Positions 18,695-27,378 of a DNA stretch of 64,000 nt are shown here, in pieces. The stretch covers positions 62,001-126,000 of the forward strand of contig MVDH01000002.1 of assembly GCA_003056245.1 (NCBI GenBank), given 5' to 3'. The translations under genes were made by a program, and so were the position numbers. Each line of letters opens with the position of its first letter. The first letter of the stretch is position 1. The stretch is from Cellvibrio sp. 79 (GTDB lineage: Bacteria; Pseudomonadota; Gammaproteobacteria; Pseudomonadales; Cellvibrionaceae). The notes under the pieces are model-generated. The model saw nothing but the letters and a program-made list of their open reading frames with translations. It was not told where the DNA came from and searched no databases.

Positions 18695-21112
18695 ATGTTT
18701 ACAGAAATCCAGCTTTACCAACATTTTGATCGGCATCAGCTCCCAGTCGATGGGAGAGATTACATTCTCACAACTCGACAACAGGAAGCTTCCAGAATGG
18801 TGGGCGTTCATGCCAGAACCAACAGTTGTTCATGGTTTTACTCAGAAAAAATGCAAAGAACGATTTCAACGGAAAGTCGTACCGCTGAGCGCGCATTCGT
18901 CGTACTAGCTGAAAGAGATAAAAATGTATTTGAGATATGGGATCAGCCTGAGCCAGTTCCAATAATTAAATACACCAAAAAAAGCAAAGAGAGAAAAGAC
19001 TGGTATACCCCAGACTTTCTTGTATTACGAAAGGATGGTCCATGTGTCATTGAGGTGAAAAATGAAAAATCTGTTGCAAACCTGATTTCTGCTCAACCAA
19101 AGAATTGGGTAAGGAATGACGATGGCACAGTGATTTATCTGCCTGCAAAAGAATATTTTGAGAGTATCGGAATAAAATTCGAAGTGTGGGTATCTTCTAA
19201 CAAAAATAAATTTTCAGTATTCAATCAAGAGATGGCTCTTCGCACTAGGCAATATAAGAACGACTCATTTATAGACCGATTAAAATTAGACGCAGCTTTT
19301 AATGAGTCTTTCTCTTGGTCTCTTTATAATCTAAAAGAAAGATTACAGCTGGAAAATTACTCAGCTCTGATACAAGCGTTAGATCGAGAGAAGCTCTTCT
19401 TTGATTGGGAGAGTTGCTTACTTTCAGTTCCTAGGGGCTGCTACGTTGTAAGAGATAAACGTTTGCTGAAATATGTTGATGAGTTCAAAGGCCCAAAAAT
19501 TTATCAAGATGGAATGCTATCGCCAATTAGTGTAGGGGCGATGCCTTCATCCAAATACGCGCAAGAAGCACTGGATAGATTGGAGAAGCTAAAAGCTAAT
19601 GAGCGAAATCGTTCGACTCGGCGATGGAAAAATTTAATTCGCAAAGGTTCAGAGGACGGACTTAGTGAATTTCAATCGCTTATCCCCAAGTGGTTTTTCG
19701 CTGGTAATAGAAAACGCAAAATTAATGCTGTCGCAGAAACGTTTCTGATTGAATATCTATTAGGAGAACATGCACTGTCTCAAGGGCTTAGTGACTATCG
19801 CAGTTATATAAAATACCGAGTGGGTGCTCAGGAAGCTCACCCTATGTATCCCCCGGTGGCGAAAACAACATTCATTCGGCGACTGCGATCAATTCCACCA
19901 GAAATCATCGCAATGAAGCGAGGCGGAAAACGCGCTGCTAACGCGGCAGCATCTCCATCAGATCCTATTGATAGACAGCTTAAAGCAGAGTTGGCATGGC
20001 AAAGTGCTGCAATAGATCACTATTTAGCAGATGTGTATCTCGTATTTTTTGATTCAGGCGGGGAAGCACATGTGCTCAGGCCCTGGGTGACCGCTATGGT
20101 TGATTTGGCAACAAGCTGCGTTCTCGCATTTAGTATTTCATTTCTATCGCCATCAAGAGTTTCTTGCGCAAAAGTAATGCGCGATTGTGCTCGGCGACAT
20201 GGGCTTTTACCTAAAGAAATTATTTTAGATAGGGGAGCCGAATTTCGCTCAGTATATTTTTCAGCTCTTTTGGCGCATTCCAAAATAGAACTGGTGCTCC
20301 GCCCATCTGCACACTCTCGTTATGGCGCTGAGGTGGAGAGTTTGTTTGGAGAGTTCAAGAAGCAGTGGCTTAGTCAGCGTCCCGGTAATCTGGCTGATTT
20401 CAAGGAGTCCCGAGGCGTTGATGGAAAGAGCTCTCCAAAAAAACGAGCTGTTCTTACAGTTTATGATTTCTATCGAGAATTCGAAGCGTTTATTGCCTGG
20501 AGGGATGCAAATCCAAGGGGTATTGAGATTCTATCTCCTAAATTTAGGCTGAAAAAAAATATGAGGGAATATCCATTCGTGGCCGTTACACAGAAACTGA
20601 ACAATGAATACCTGTTAGCTACAGCCGTAGACACAAATACTTATAAAATTGATTTTCAAAGAGGAATACATATCGGCCCAATATGGTATTGGAGTCCTGA
20701 TATCAAAGAAGTGCGAGGAAAGAAAAGTTCGGTAGAAGTTAGAACGGATCCTGAAAACCCTCATGTCGTATACGCTTTAATAGATGGTAAATGGATTCCC
20801 TGTTACAGCTCAAAAATTAATAGATATTCTGCCTTGGACGGAATCTCACAATTGGTTGAAGGGTTGATTGTCATTGATGCGTTTAGTGAGCGCCAGAAAA
20901 TAAAGCAAGCTGCTGATGAGGATGCCGTTAGGATAATTAAAAAATTGTACGAAGACTCTAAAGAAACTGGCGTTAGTCAAATGGTTGAATTTGAGTTTGT
21001 TGATGAGGCAGAAAGTACGGATGAGGAATCGATTTTTTCGATGTTAAAAAATGCTGAAATTATTCCTTTGGCTACTGAAAGTTGGGAGGTGAAAAATGTC
21101 TGGAATAATTAA
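18695..21112 (+). CDS. tnsAB: TnsA-TnsB fusion transposase
   Basis: One 805-residue protein carries both catalytic subunits of a Tn7-type transposase. Residues about 45-130 are a TnsA-like restriction-endonuclease fold: E60/E65 in TESRTAERAF, D107 in WYTPDFLV, and E120-x-K122 in CVIEVKNEK. This is the set used to cut the 5' strands. From about 440 is an rve/DDE integrase core: D446 in LADVYLVFF, D512 in ILDRGAEF, and E546 or E548 in YGAEVESLFGEF (a D-35-E spacing with E548). The DDE domain joins 3' ends to the target. It overlaps tnsC by 17 bases. Fused TnsAB proteins occur in several Tn7-like lineages, including some type I-B CRISPR-associated ones. Confidence 0.9.
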   Translation: MFTEIQLYQHFDRHQLPVDGRDYILTTRQQEASRMVGVHARTNSCSWFYSEKMQRTISTESRTAERAFVVLAERDKNVFEIWDQPEPVPIIKYTKKSKERKDWYTPDFLVLRKDGPCVIEVKNEKSVANLISAQPKNWVRNDDGTVIYLPAKEYFESIGIKFEVWVSSNKNKFSVFNQEMALRTRQYKNDSFIDRLKLDAAFNESFSWSLYNLKERLQLENYSALIQALDREKLFFDWESCLLSVPRGCYVVRDKRLLKYVDEFKGPKIYQDGMLSPISVGAMPSSKYAQEALDRLEKLKANERNRSTRRWKNLIRKGSEDGLSEFQSLIPKWFFAGNRKRKINAVAETFLIEYLLGEHALSQGLSDYRSYIKYRVGAQEAHPMYPPVAKTTFIRRLRSIPPEIIAMKRGGKRAANAAASPSDPIDRQLKAELAWQSAAIDHYLADVYLVFFDSGGEAHVLRPWVTAMVDLATSCVLAFSISFLSPSRVSCAKVMRDCARRHGLLPKEIILDRGAEFRSVYFSALLAHSKIELVLRPSAHSRYGAEVESLFGEFKKQWLSQRPGNLADFKESRGVDGKSSPKKRAVLTVYDFYREFEAFIAWRDANPRGIEILSPKFRLKKNMREYPFVAVTQKLNNEYLLATAVDTNTYKIDFQRGIHIGPIWYWSPDIKEVRGKKSSVEVRTDPENPHVVYALIDGKWIPCYSSKINRYSALDGISQLVEGLIVIDAFSERQKIKQAADEDAVRIIKKLYEDSKETGVSQMVEFEFVDEAESTDEESIFSMLKNAEIIPLATESWEVKNVWNN

Positions 21113-22157
21113 TGGATCAAAATTCATCATTCCTGTACCCCATAGAAATTGGCAGAGAGCCCTTTCAGAAGTGTTTGCGATTACCTCATGTGCATCACCT
21201 GGCGATGTTATTTGTTTGACCGGACCATCAAGAGTTGGAAAGTCTACACTGATTGATCGTGTAAACAACATGCTTTTTGGTGCATGTGATTATGAGAAAA
21301 CGGGAAAGTTGCATTCTATTAGGGTTACGGCTTCAAACTCTGGGGCGCATGGTGCTTTTTCGACAAAAGCGTTAATTCAGCGAATGCTCGATAGTGTTAA
21401 ACATCCGCTATTTTCTATTAGTGATTTTGATTTGAAGGATACCTCGGCGATTCATAGAATGAATAGGCCAACCGAGGCAGCTCTCCGAATGGCCTTGGAG
21501 CACGCACTAATCGCTCGCGGAGTAAAGGTTATCTTTATTGATGAAGCCCAACATATTAAATATGTGAGCAAAGATACCCAAGCTGCCTCTGCGGTGATGG
21601 ATTCGTGGAAATGTTTGGCGGAAAATACCAATACAATTATTGTCATGATTGGTGCATATCCGATTTTAGATATTATATCCAAATCAGCACATTTATCGGG
21701 ACGAAAACATCAAATTCATTTTCCTCGTTATCATGCTAACACAGAGGATATTGTTGCATTCGGTCAACTACTTAAAAAATATTCCGAGTTAATTAATTTT
21801 GATGCATCGCTAGAATCTTTAACGGATGTCGCTGAGCTAATGTATGAAGGTAGCTTTGGATGTATCGGGCTTTTAAAGGGATGGCTTATGCGTGCGGATG
21901 CGTTATCGTCACATTGTGATACTCCATTCAATGAAAAGCTGTTGTATAAAACAAGATTGTCAGATACTGATCTTTCTGTAATTCGAAAAGAAATTTTAGT
22001 TGGAGAAAAAACATTACAAAACAAAAATTATTTTGCACCTGAAATTTCAGAAATAGAAAGCTCGAAGTCTGATGACAGAAAAATCACTAAAAATGCAAAA
22101 CCATTTCAAAAAAATCCAAGAAGAGAGACTACTGGAAATAGAATTGGAGATAAGTAA
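21096..22157 (+). CDS. tnsC: TnsC-type AAA+ transposition regulator
   Basis: The 353-residue ATPase has Walker A GPSRVGKST at about residues 43-51 and Walker B VIFIDEAQH at about 146-153. The AAA core of TnsC/TniB proteins links target selection by TniQ/TnsD to activation of the TnsAB transposase. The start ATG at 21096 has a strong GGGAGGTG five bases upstream, inside the end of the transposase gene, so translation is coupled. The C terminus is lysine-rich (from about 320), as expected for a transposase-contacting tail. Confidence 0.88.
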   Translation: MSGIINGSKFIIPVPHRNWQRALSEVFAITSCASPGDVICLTGPSRVGKSTLIDRVNNMLFGACDYEKTGKLHSIRVTASNSGAHGAFSTKALIQRMLDSVKHPLFSISDFDLKDTSAIHRMNRPTEAALRMALEHALIARGVKVIFIDEAQHIKYVSKDTQAASAVMDSWKCLAENTNTIIVMIGAYPILDIISKSAHLSGRKHQIHFPRYHANTEDIVAFGQLLKKYSELINFDASLESLTDVAELMYEGSFGCIGLLKGWLMRADALSSHCDTPFNEKLLYKTRLSDTDLSVIRKEILVGEKTLQNKNYFAPEISEIESSKSDDRKITKNAKPFQKNPRRETTGNRIGDK

Positions 22158-23444
22158 ATGGCGCCGAAACTTTTGCCAATTCAAGTGCGAGGCCGTGGTA
22201 CTGCAGAGATAGAATCGCTGCATTCTTACATTCATAGATCGGCTTATCATCATAATGTATTTGTTGGGGTGTTACTGAAATACATGGATCGAGAAATTAA
22301 GCGAGACAGTGACTTTCCTGGACACATTGGCTGTTTGCCTAGTTATATCCATCACCAGGATATTCTAAGAAAAAACTCCTTAAGTGACTATCTAATTGAT
22401 AGTTTTGGATATTTAACTTGCCAATCGCTTCGGGGTACAAATGCATCATTCCTTAATGCCCAATTAAACATGTCAAGAGGAGAGCTGTCCAGTGGATTTC
22501 GATGGTGTTCAGAATGCATGGCCGAAATGATGGAGTTGGGGGAAGAACCTTACTTTAAACTAATTTGGCAATTTAAGGCTATTCAAGGATGTCCAATTCA
22601 TCGGACGTCCTTGGTGCGTGCTTGTATTAACTGTGGATGTACTCAGAATAGCTACCAAAGAGTAAGCCATTTAGGTAAATGTCAGCAATGTTCTAGCTCT
22701 CTTCGTCGTAAGCCAAAAAAAAATCCTATCCGAGAACTTACCGATAATGCAACGGATTTGATCCAGTTGGTTTATGATTGGCAGATGTTTAGCGATCAAC
22801 ATATTAGCCCTTATGGTATAAGCATATCGCTCAATAAACTGTTGGATAGTTATCGGCTACAAAATAAAGAGGAAGATTTTTATCGTTTGCTAAGTAGAGG
22901 AAGGTTGCTGAGTGCCGCAAATAAAAAAACTAAATTGAGCCTAAGCGATGCACGTAAATTGTCTTTCCAATTGGGAATTTCATTGTTTGACCTGATATCA
23001 GGTAATGCCGCTAATACATCGCATCGATTCGATCTTAATGATTCGCATGATTTTCCTAGTAGCTTTTCACACGCCTCGGTCAGAGATGTAAAAGACCACA
23101 AGAGTGTTTTAAAAAATCTTAAGGAGTTGAGCGAGTCTGATGTTGCTCCTATGTCATTAAAAGGTACCGCGAAAAAGCTTGGAGTATCGGTGGGGTATCT
23201 TGAGTACAGATTCCCTGCTCAAGTCAGACTGATAGTTAATCGGTATCAATCTTATTTAGATCAGGATCATCTGAGAAAAGTTTATTTGGCGCAAACTCGC
23301 GCGCTGCAGTACTTTCTGGATGTCTCCGAGAATCGAGCGGCCAAATCTAGAAAGCATGCATATAAGCAAATAAGAGAGGAAACAGGTTTGCCCAAGTGGA
23401 TTTTAAAGAAAGCAATTCAAACTGCTTATCAGGCAATGACCTAA
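22158..23444 (+). CDS. tniQ: TniQ/TnsD-family target-selection protein
   Basis: In 428 residues the TniQ domain occupies roughly the first 190. It has paired zinc-binding cysteines: RWCSECMAEM at about 117, GCPIHRTSLV near 148, CINCGC near 154 and KCQQCSSSL near 174. The rest is helical, with a helix-turn-helix-like patch LKGTAKKLGVSVGYLEYRF near 335-353, which could read the attachment site. TniQ/TnsD proteins choose the insertion site; the tRNA gene 23 bp beyond the right end is the natural candidate. The start directly follows the tnsC stop, with GGAG upstream. Confidence 0.88.
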   Translation: MAPKLLPIQVRGRGTAEIESLHSYIHRSAYHHNVFVGVLLKYMDREIKRDSDFPGHIGCLPSYIHHQDILRKNSLSDYLIDSFGYLTCQSLRGTNASFLNAQLNMSRGELSSGFRWCSECMAEMMELGEEPYFKLIWQFKAIQGCPIHRTSLVRACINCGCTQNSYQRVSHLGKCQQCSSSLRRKPKKNPIRELTDNATDLIQLVYDWQMFSDQHISPYGISISLNKLLDSYRLQNKEEDFYRLLSRGRLLSAANKKTKLSLSDARKLSFQLGISLFDLISGNAANTSHRFDLNDSHDFPSSFSHASVRDVKDHKSVLKNLKELSESDVAPMSLKGTAKKLGVSVGYLEYRFPAQVRLIVNRYQSYLDQDHLRKVYLAQTRALQYFLDVSENRAAKSRKHAYKQIREETGLPKWILKKAIQTAYQAMT

Positions 23445-23453
23445 ACCACAACG

Positions 23454-23510
23454 TGTTCTTTAAAATATGGGAGGGAGTCTTTTGGCCGATACCAATGAAA
23501 TTAGTGGCCA
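23454..23510 (+). repeat. Internal transposon-end-like sequence after tniQ
   Basis: Ten bases after the tniQ stop is TGTTCTT (23454-23460), the same seven bases as the outer right end. TTTGGCCG (23481-23488) and AGTGGCCA (23503-23510) follow, boxes also found in the right end. It has left-end polarity. The distance from TGT to the first GGCC is 30 bp here against 20 bp at the true ends, so the similarity is partial. Confidence 0.45.
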
Positions 23511-23610
23511 CATTGATATGAATTTGCCCGCTGAATAGGGGGTTGCCTGAAGGAATCGTAGCCGCCGCGGGAAGTGATCACTTGATCGCTTTATTGAAGT
23601 TTATAATTGG

Positions 23611-23901
23611 GTGCTTGATTTGTTTGATTGTGATCAAGAGTGTCAATGGCTAAATTCTCTTTCCATTGGTCCTGGAGGTGGGTTGCCTGTAAATTTAATG
23701 CGAATTTCCATTGGCTCTGATGATATTCTATTCTCATCAATAAGATTAAACATGATGTTTTGGTCAGATCTTGTCTGGCTTAATTTTCTAGTAACAATTG
23801 TTTTTATGCAAATGCTAGATTTTTTAAAGGATGAATTTGGTGTCAGTCAAATTAAAAGATTATCAACTTTCATGAAAGCGGTTAGAAGGCGGGATGAGTG
23901 A
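23611..23901 (+). CDS. Unknown small protein
   Basis: A 96-residue frame with a GTG start (ribosome site not evident); the frame stays open for 11 codons upstream without a good start. The sequence has a hydrophobic middle (FWSDLVWLNFLVTIVFMQMLDF) and ends KAVRRRDE. No family is recognised. Its stop overlaps the GTG of the next small gene by four bases (GTGA), which supports both frames being translated. It could be the 3' remnant of a longer gene displaced when the cargo joined the tns operon. Confidence 0.4.
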   Translation: MLDLFDCDQECQWLNSLSIGPGGGLPVNLMRISIGSDDILFSSIRLNMMFWSDLVWLNFLVTIVFMQMLDFLKDEFGVSQIKRLSTFMKAVRRRDE

Positions 23902-24098
23902 AATATTTTGACGATAAATCTATGCCAAGTTATTTATTTGAAAACGAAAGTTCTGTTTGGATGACGAGTAAAGAGGCGAAAAAACATCTAAAAATTACAA
24001 GCTGTGAATTGATGCATAGGCGAGAATCATCTCGCATCCCTTTTCGGAGGAAGGGTAATGCATACGAATATTTAATTGATATTGCCAAAAAAATTTAG
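23898..24098 (+). CDS. Small HTH/excisionase-like protein
   Basis: The 66-residue protein contains VWMTSKEAKKHLKITSCELM and IPFRRKGNAYEYLIDIAKK, the pattern of a MerR/excisionase-type helix-turn-helix with a basic wing. The GTG start has AAGGCGGGA five or so bases upstream and overlaps the preceding stop. It lies 30 bp upstream of the methyltransferase gene, so it may regulate the phosphorothioation island; this is inferred from position. Confidence 0.55.
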   Translation: MKYFDDKSMPSYLFENESSVWMTSKEAKKHLKITSCELMHRRESSRIPFRRKGNAYEYLIDIAKKI

Positions 24099-24127
24099 AA
24101 CTTATAATTTCATATTGGTGCTTTAAT

Positions 24128-26161
24128 ATGAACTTTGAAACATATAATAAGCATGTAAATTCACTCAAGTTTGGAAAACAGCTGCCGGAAGCAATTTATA
24201 TTCATATTAATTCGATTTGCAAAATATCCAGTGAATTATCAGTTTTTGTTTCGAGAGTTTCATCAGCTTTAAAAATTTCGACGAATAACTGGAATATAAT
24301 AAAACTTTCAAAGAAAGATTTTCGTTTAAGTCTATTGCATTACCCTGATTTTGATAGTTATCCCTATCCCGCCCTGCATACAAGTTACACAATTGACTTA
24401 ACTAAACTCACTCTCCGAAAGGCTGATTACTCAACGGCTCACAATCCGCCCATTTTACATAGAAGAGAGGCATTCCTGCATCCAGACGAACAACAAGTTC
24501 CTTTCTATAAATCCTTCACAGAAGAAGGCGAGCGTATTGGTCTTTATGTAAATACCAGATCTATTGGCCTTAAGAATCATTGGCAAAAGTTGATAGCCAA
24601 ACATGGCTATACACTCGATGATGAAGGGCATCTTTTTCTTCAGCAAAGTCACATGCCGGACAAGTCAGCGGAGCCCGGTAAATTTATTGCGAGACATAAA
24701 ACTGCATTAAGCAGAAATAAACTGTCAACCCCGATGTATCATTTAGCAACAAGGGGTTATCTGAATGGTGAGTACTCGCTGTTAGATTATGGCTGTGGGC
24801 GCGGCGATGACATTCGTGAGCTAGAAGCAAATGGTATAAATTCTGTTGGTTGGGACCCGGTATTCTCGCCAGATGTAGAGCTAGACTGTAGTGATATTGT
24901 CAACCTTGGCTTTGTTATAAATGTTATTGAGGATCAAACTGAGAGGTGTGAAACTCTCAAAAGAGCTTTTGGCTTTGCAGAAAAATTATTAGTGGTTTCG
25001 GCGATGCTTGGCACTGAAAGAATTTATCAAAAATTCAAGTCTTTCAAGGATGGTGTTATAACATCAAGGAATACATTTCAGAAATACTATCAGCAGGCAG
25101 AACTAAAAAATTATATTGAATCGGTTTTAAGCAACAATGCAATTGCTGCCGGGCCAGGAATTTTTTTGATTTTCAAAGATAAAATTGAAGAACAGAAATA
25201 CCTACTAGAAAAGCAAAGAACATCTCAAGCATGGCGACAGATATCAAAACCCAAGGAAAAATTTATAAATGAAAGAAGATGCGTAGAGATATACGATAAA
25301 TATTCGGAGCTGCTTGATAGCTTTTGGTTTGCCTGCTTGGATTTTGGGCGAATTCCTTCTTTTGAGGAATTTGATCAGTCTGAACAGTTAATCAGTGCTG
25401 TTGGATCATTAAAAAAAGCGATTTATATTTGTATAAAGAAATACAGCGAAGAGGATTTAAATTTTTCTCGGAAGAAACGAATAGATGATTTGCTAGTCTA
25501 TTTTTCGTTAGAGTTTTTTAGTAGGCGTAAACCTTATTCAAGAATGCCAGAAAGCCTAAAGAAAGATATAAAGTCATTCTTTGGCTCATATTCTAGGGCG
25601 CGGGATATGGGTGAAAAGCTTCTATTCTCTATTTCATCTATAGATCAAATTTACCAAGCATGCAAAGACGCGAGTTCTATAATTCCTAAGGCGATATTAA
25701 ATGGACAGCATGATCTGATTTTTCACAGGAGTTATCTCAATCAGCTACCAACAATTCTTCGTGTATATGCTGGATGTGCAATTCAGCTGTATGGAGAGAT
25801 AGATAATGTTGATTTAATAAAAATTCATATAGCCTCTGGAAAGGTATCTCTTATGATATATGACAATTTTGATGATTCTCCAATTCCTCTTCTGAGAGAA
25901 AGAATCAAAATAAATTTAAGAGAACAAGATATTGATTTTTTTGATTACGTTGGGGAGTTTCAACCACAGCCCCTATACAACAAATCCTTATACATAGATG
26001 AAAATTTTCATGATTACAGCGATCAAATCGAATTCGACAGGCAACTTGAAAAAATAGGGATAAAAACCTATGGCGACAAAGGCCCGAGTGCGGAAAGCTT
26101 AAAAACACAGCTTAGGTCATTAGGGTATCTGCTTGATGGGTATAGAATATGTAAAGCCTAA
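24128..26161 (+). CDS. DNA phosphorothioation-associated putative methyltransferase
   Basis: The 677-residue protein has an S-adenosylmethionine-binding motif in its middle (about 218-245): LLDYGCGRGDDIRELEANGI then SVGWDP. Before it is a conserved region with PILHRREAFLHPDE and RHKTALSRNKLSTPMYHLATRG, features I associate with the methyltransferase family found next to dnd genes. Its substrate is not established. It lies tail to tail with dndA, the two stops overlapping by four bases, and belongs to the same island. The absence of a clear DPPY-type motif leaves open whether it methylates DNA or something else. Confidence 0.8.
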   Translation: MNFETYNKHVNSLKFGKQLPEAIYIHINSICKISSELSVFVSRVSSALKISTNNWNIIKLSKKDFRLSLLHYPDFDSYPYPALHTSYTIDLTKLTLRKADYSTAHNPPILHRREAFLHPDEQQVPFYKSFTEEGERIGLYVNTRSIGLKNHWQKLIAKHGYTLDDEGHLFLQQSHMPDKSAEPGKFIARHKTALSRNKLSTPMYHLATRGYLNGEYSLLDYGCGRGDDIRELEANGINSVGWDPVFSPDVELDCSDIVNLGFVINVIEDQTERCETLKRAFGFAEKLLVVSAMLGTERIYQKFKSFKDGVITSRNTFQKYYQQAELKNYIESVLSNNAIAAGPGIFLIFKDKIEEQKYLLEKQRTSQAWRQISKPKEKFINERRCVEIYDKYSELLDSFWFACLDFGRIPSFEEFDQSEQLISAVGSLKKAIYICIKKYSEEDLNFSRKKRIDDLLVYFSLEFFSRRKPYSRMPESLKKDIKSFFGSYSRARDMGEKLLFSISSIDQIYQACKDASSIIPKAILNGQHDLIFHRSYLNQLPTILRVYAGCAIQLYGEIDNVDLIKIHIASGKVSLMIYDNFDDSPIPLLRERIKINLREQDIDFFDYVGEFQPQPLYNKSLYIDENFHDYSDQIEFDRQLEKIGIKTYGDKGPSAESLKTQLRSLGYLLDGYRICKA

Positions 26162-27282
26162 GTTAACTCAGATAGTTTTTTTACAATCAGCTCCCAATCA
26201 ACCTTGCTGGTCATATGAGACCATGAAAAACGAAGCGCACCTTCGAGCACGTCATCATCAACTTTCATGGCTTTTAATACGTGACTGTGAGTATAGCTAG
26301 ATGATGTACAGGCACTACCGTTTGATAGTGCTGCAACTCCCTTTAAGGCAACAATTGCTGCTTCCGAATTGACTCCTCTTACTGATAAATTTAGTGTGTG
26401 TGATGCCGAATATTTAAGTCCATTATAAACGGGGGTTAGTCGATCAAAAGCAGCGATTGCGTCTTCTTTTATTTTAAGGCAACAGAGATGTCGTTTGCCG
26501 GCATTCGATAACGCTAACTCTGCTGCTAGTCCAAATCCGGCTATTTGATGTGTGGGTAAAGTTCCTGCTCTTAGGTTGCGCTCCTGCCCGCCCCCCAGAA
26601 GAAGTGGTGTTATTGGCGGTCTCTTGTAACGCCGCCGCTTAGTTATCAAGGCTCCAATTCCCTTGGGTCCATGTATTTTGTGGCCGCTACAACTGATCAT
26701 GTCTATCCGGTCGTGCTGTAGCTGCTCTATGTCCTTTCCAAAGCCTTGTGCTGCATCCACATGAAAGTATGTGTTGGTCCTCGCTAAAATATCAGCATAT
26801 TTTTCGATCGGCTGAATGGCGCCCGTTTCGTTATTGATGTGCATTAGGCTGACTAATCCGACATCGTCAGAAAGGAGGCCCTCAAGATCGCTAGGCTCGA
26901 TAATTCCGTCTTTATTTGGGGCTAGATACATCACTTTAACGCCTGCCGCTTCAAGGTGGGCAAGCGGTTCAAGAACCGCCATATGTTCAATTTGAGACGT
27001 AATGACGGTCTTTTTAGATTCCAGTAAATATCCCTTTAAGCCAACTAACGCTAGGTTATTTGCTTCCGTGGCTCCACTCGTGAAGGTTACATCGCTCTTA
27101 TCTGTCCTAACTACGCTAGCTACTTGTTCTCTAGCATGCTCTACGGCGATTTTTGCGGTGTTGCCGAGTTCATGGGTCCTGGAGCCTGGGTTGCCAAAAT
27201 TCTCTACCAAAAAGCGCCACATGATTTCTGCGACATCAGGATCTACGGGTGTGGTGGCGTTGCAGTCTAAGTAGGTACTCAT
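26158..27282 (-). CDS. dndA: DndA cysteine desulfurase
   Basis: A 374-residue NifS/IscS-type enzyme. MSTYLDCNATTPVDP opens the fold, SCSGHKIHGPKGIGAL holds the lysine that binds pyridoxal phosphate, and SNGSACTSSSYTHSHV holds the catalytic cysteine. DndA takes sulfur from L-cysteine and assembles the iron-sulfur cluster of DndC. An upstream ATG at 27333 would overlap dndB; ATG 27282 aligns with the family N terminus. It is divergent from dndB and convergent with the methyltransferase. It could in principle be a general IscS copy, but its place in a dnd island makes DndA the better name. Confidence 0.9.
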   Translation of the reverse strand: MSTYLDCNATTPVDPDVAEIMWRFLVENFGNPGSRTHELGNTAKIAVEHAREQVASVVRTDKSDVTFTSGATEANNLALVGLKGYLLESKKTVITSQIEHMAVLEPLAHLEAAGVKVMYLAPNKDGIIEPSDLEGLLSDDVGLVSLMHINNETGAIQPIEKYADILARTNTYFHVDAAQGFGKDIEQLQHDRIDMISCSGHKIHGPKGIGALITKRRRYKRPPITPLLLGGGQERNLRAGTLPTHQIAGFGLAAELALSNAGKRHLCCLKIKEDAIAAFDRLTPVYNGLKYSASHTLNLSVRGVNSEAAIVALKGVAALSNGSACTSSSYTHSHVLKAMKVDDDVLEGALRFSWSHMTSKVDWELIVKKLSELT

Positions 27283-27331
27283 CGAGAGGGGGTGCCTTAT
27301 TGTATCTGTGTGTAAATGCCTGTTATTATGC

Positions 27332-27357
27332 ATGTTTGTATGTCAACAAACAAACAT
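27332..27357. promoter_or_regulatory. Candidate operator between dndA and dndB
   Basis: ATGTTTGT and ACAAACAT form a perfect 8-bp inverted repeat with a 10-bp spacer, midway in the 96-bp gap between the divergent dndA and dndB starts. A repressor binding here could control both operons. DndB is known as a negative regulator in some Dnd systems, so it is one candidate; the HTH protein at 23898 is another. Confidence 0.55.
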
Positions 27358-27378
27358 AAACTAGAAGATGCAAACTGC

